The notes beneath the pieces are model-generated. The model saw nothing but the letters and a program-made list of their open reading frames with translations, ran no database searches and was not told the DNA's origin. DNA of 64,000 nucleotides, from positions 1 through 64,000 of the forward strand of contig JBBPSI010000008.1 in assembly GCA_038093515.1 (NCBI GenBank), given 5' to 3'. The DNA is from Butyriboletus loyo (lineage: Eukaryota; Basidiomycota; Agaricomycetes; Boletales; Boletaceae). The position numbers and the translations under genes are program-made. This document shows positions 62,212 to 64,000 of this stretch, piece after piece; position 1 is the stretch's first letter; each line of letters begins with the position of its first letter.

Positions 62212-62770
62212 ACGGTCTTTGGTCACATCAGGACCGATACATTTCATCCCGTCAATTGTTGAACGCTCGAATGTTGAGCTGAATTCATGGGGACTATTAA
62301 AGTGGTACAGGGATCAATTCGGATTGGGAACAGTGCCTCTAATGTCTTGGTTGCACATCTTCTATGGGTTGTCTTTTGCTATGGAGGAATGACCAGGTTG
62401 TTTGTGCACTTGAATGTCACTTCCAGTTTGAACTGATTTACAGCAGTGGTGAGAGTTTGCTTCTTCAGCTGTATATACATAGTTGTGCAGTCATGTGAAC
62501 AAAGCATCATGATCTTGATGTTCATCTTCTTCTGTTGGTTGGTACTGCAGTTGCAACACATGAGCTCCACAGGATACTGGTAGCTTCATTTGTCACACAA
62601 ATTATCCTATGCCCATCTTTGAGAGAACATCCTTTTTGATCTACCAAATATGGTCAACAAAAGGTGATAAAAAAATAGTGTTTCTCCAGGCCACCTCACT
62701 GCACATATGTACTTTTCAGTTGAGTGAAAAACTCAGCAGAATCTGGCAACATCAACTGGCACATAACATT
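62212..62770. repeat. Inverted copy of 1435-1990, forming a fold-back with the preceding repeat
   Basis: Read in reverse complement this matches 1990 down to 1435, with clearly more differences than the 61276-62210 copy. Its first 400 bases pair with 61276-61680, giving two inverted arms with about 530 bases between them. Homology to the left end stops at about 62770, but the CpG-free texture continues. Confidence 0.8.
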
Positions 62771-64000
62771 ATTCCAGTTCTCAATACTATGATTATGGAG
62801 GAAAATATGTGGTTGGCTGGGAATTGACATGTGAAGAATGTTAAAGAACTTTGATGAATGTTTTGGAAGGTACAAAGGTTGAACTTTGTGGAAAAACAGA
62901 AGGAAAAAGAAGATTCTGGGTCAGGCCAGACTATCAGTACAAATGTGGGGAAAGCAAACAGATTGCAGGAAAAGAGAAAGAAAGGATAGGGTAAGTCATC
63001 TGGCAAGTCATAACATTTTAGCTATGCATTGGCCTATGCTATAAGACAAGTTAGTATGTAGAAAGTTGTGTCACTTCACTACCTACACAAAGGGTGCTGC
63101 TTTATGATGTCCATGACAAGGTCCACTTTTTCACCTTCAGATTTGGTGGCAAAATGTTTGGATAAGATCTCATCCAGTTTCTTTGATATCTGAGCAGATA
63201 CCCCAGATGCTTTATACCTTTCTTCTGCTAAGGCAAAGGGATTTTCAGATTTATTTTGGACCAGAGTGAAGGAATATTGAAGAAGTAGTATAAGGCCTAT
63301 GAAAAGATATCAGGGTTGTGAAAATTCAAAATGAATTAACTTACCAATGCCATGTTGCAGAACCTTTCTCTCAGCATTGGTTCTCTTTTTGATCTGAAAT
63401 ACATAAAGAGTTAATACAGTAAATACAATTTCATGATTGTACATGCCACCATGGTCTTTGCCTCTGTTGGTTGAAGAGAACTCTGAAATGAATGAAATTG
63501 TTGTAGCAATTAGTATGATCAAATGATAAATGATTTACCAGGGAGGACTGAGGGTTGGTGACAATCTGCATGATGTCAATTGCAATATAAAGACCTTCAA
63601 GTTAAAAACTGACACTCTGGTCAGGTTATGAGTACAATATGTAAACAATCACATATATGTCTTACCTCCTAAATGTGGATAGAGCATAAAAGTAAATAAC
63701 ATAAATAAGATTGCATGGAAAAATAAGCTTACATCCTATAGGAATGATAATCAATTCATAGCTGCATAACTATTACAGTAGCAAGATAATACTTACCAGC
63801 TAAGTATACCAGAAGTTGGGAAATAATAGGGTTATGTTAAAATTTTAACATAAACAGAGGTTTCATGAGCAGAATGCAGATTTCAATTGTGAATGAGATC
63901 ACTTGCATTCTATTTGGAAGAAAACATGAGAGGCAGGCATGCACATATTAGTAATACATATTGGAACAATATATCATGTGATTTACCCTCTGAAAGAAAG
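62322..64000. repeat. CpG-free block, 1,679 bases to the window edge
   Basis: I checked every line from 62322 to 64000 and found no CG dinucleotide, while the rest of the window is rich in CpG. The block is also AT-rich, with many TG and CA steps. This is what long-term cytosine methylation and deamination leave behind in silenced repeats, or strong counter-selection of CpG. It includes most of the inverted repeat arm and a minus-strand gene-like series of exons. Confidence 0.85.
63079..63735 (-). CDS. C-terminal exons of an unidentified membrane-type protein inside the CpG-free block (partial)
   Basis: Five exons join with consistent phases and GT-AG introns: 63735-63666, 63594-63539, 63482-63450, 63393-63345 and 63296-63079 (stop TAG 63081-63079). 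The first encodes a hydrophobic stretch (LFFHAILFMLFTFMLYPHLG), the second LYIAIDIMQIVTNPQSSL, and the third 11 residues (SSLQPTEAKTM). The last two are helical and charged (IKKRTNAERKVLQHG; AEERYKASGVSAQISKKLD; FATKSEGEKVDLVMDIIKQH). Exons of 33, 49, 56 and 70 bases are unusually small. More exons probably lie to the right (for example near 63797-63832), beyond what I can join safely. I do not recognise the family; a mobile-element gene or a captured host gene are both possible. Confidence 0.5.

Noticed and set aside
62379..62570. Cys-containing 63-codon minus frame in the inverted repeat arm
   Set aside because: The same region in the other two copies does not keep this frame, so coding is not supported.

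Overview
This window is nuclear DNA from a filamentous basidiomycete, most likely an Agaricomycete. Genes lie on both strands and are broken by many short introns (about 45 to 65 bases, mostly GT-AG with a few GC-AG). The recognisable proteins are eukaryotic and fungal: USP10/Ubp3, Hel2/ZNF598, PPIL1, Ynd1-type apyrase, Trf4, AP-2 mu, a SAPS-domain phosphatase subunit, FAHD1 and Ilv2. I saw no prokaryotic operon, no CRISPR array, no rRNA and no convincing tRNA. Identities come from reading the translations, not from a database search.

Layout. 1-12300 is a dense block: the first exon of a leftward gene, an unknown acidic protein, a USP10-like deubiquitinase (minus), a long coiled-coil protein, Hel2 and a PPIL1-type cyclophilin. 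12300-18400 is a decayed patch: two WD40 paralogues about 3.6 kb apart, one followed by a MITE-like element, with a degraded MetE-like gene between them. 18400-27700 holds a DHA2-type MFS transporter with one doubtful frame, a Golgi-type apyrase and a PWWP/Tudor-like protein. 27700-32670 has no gene I can support. 32670-42500 holds a His-rich protein, a small GPI-anchored protein with remnants of tandem copies on both sides, a disordered protein and Trf4. 42700-44800 holds two damaged genes (ABM-fold and CE16 esterase-like). 45180-55630 is a clean housekeeping run: AP-2 mu, SAPS protein, FAHD1, Ilv2 and a 95-residue membrane protein.

56600-64000 is a gene graveyard. PRCC-like and ESF1-like genes carry in-frame stops, and the ESF1 relic runs straight into an inverted, internally deleted copy of the USP10 gene from the other end of the window. 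Next come a direct and then an inverted copy of the USP10 3' flank, which together form a fold-back. From 62322 to the end there is not one CpG in 1,679 bases. Inside that block, on the minus strand, five small exons join in perfect phase into the C-terminal part of an unrecognised protein. This is the most unusual object in the window.

Shared jobs. Several intact genes serve ubiquitin, ribosome and RNA quality control (USP10/Ubp3, Hel2, Trf4, PPIL1), and PRCC and ESF1 relics are RNA-related too. The two ends of the window share kilobase-scale inverted homology.
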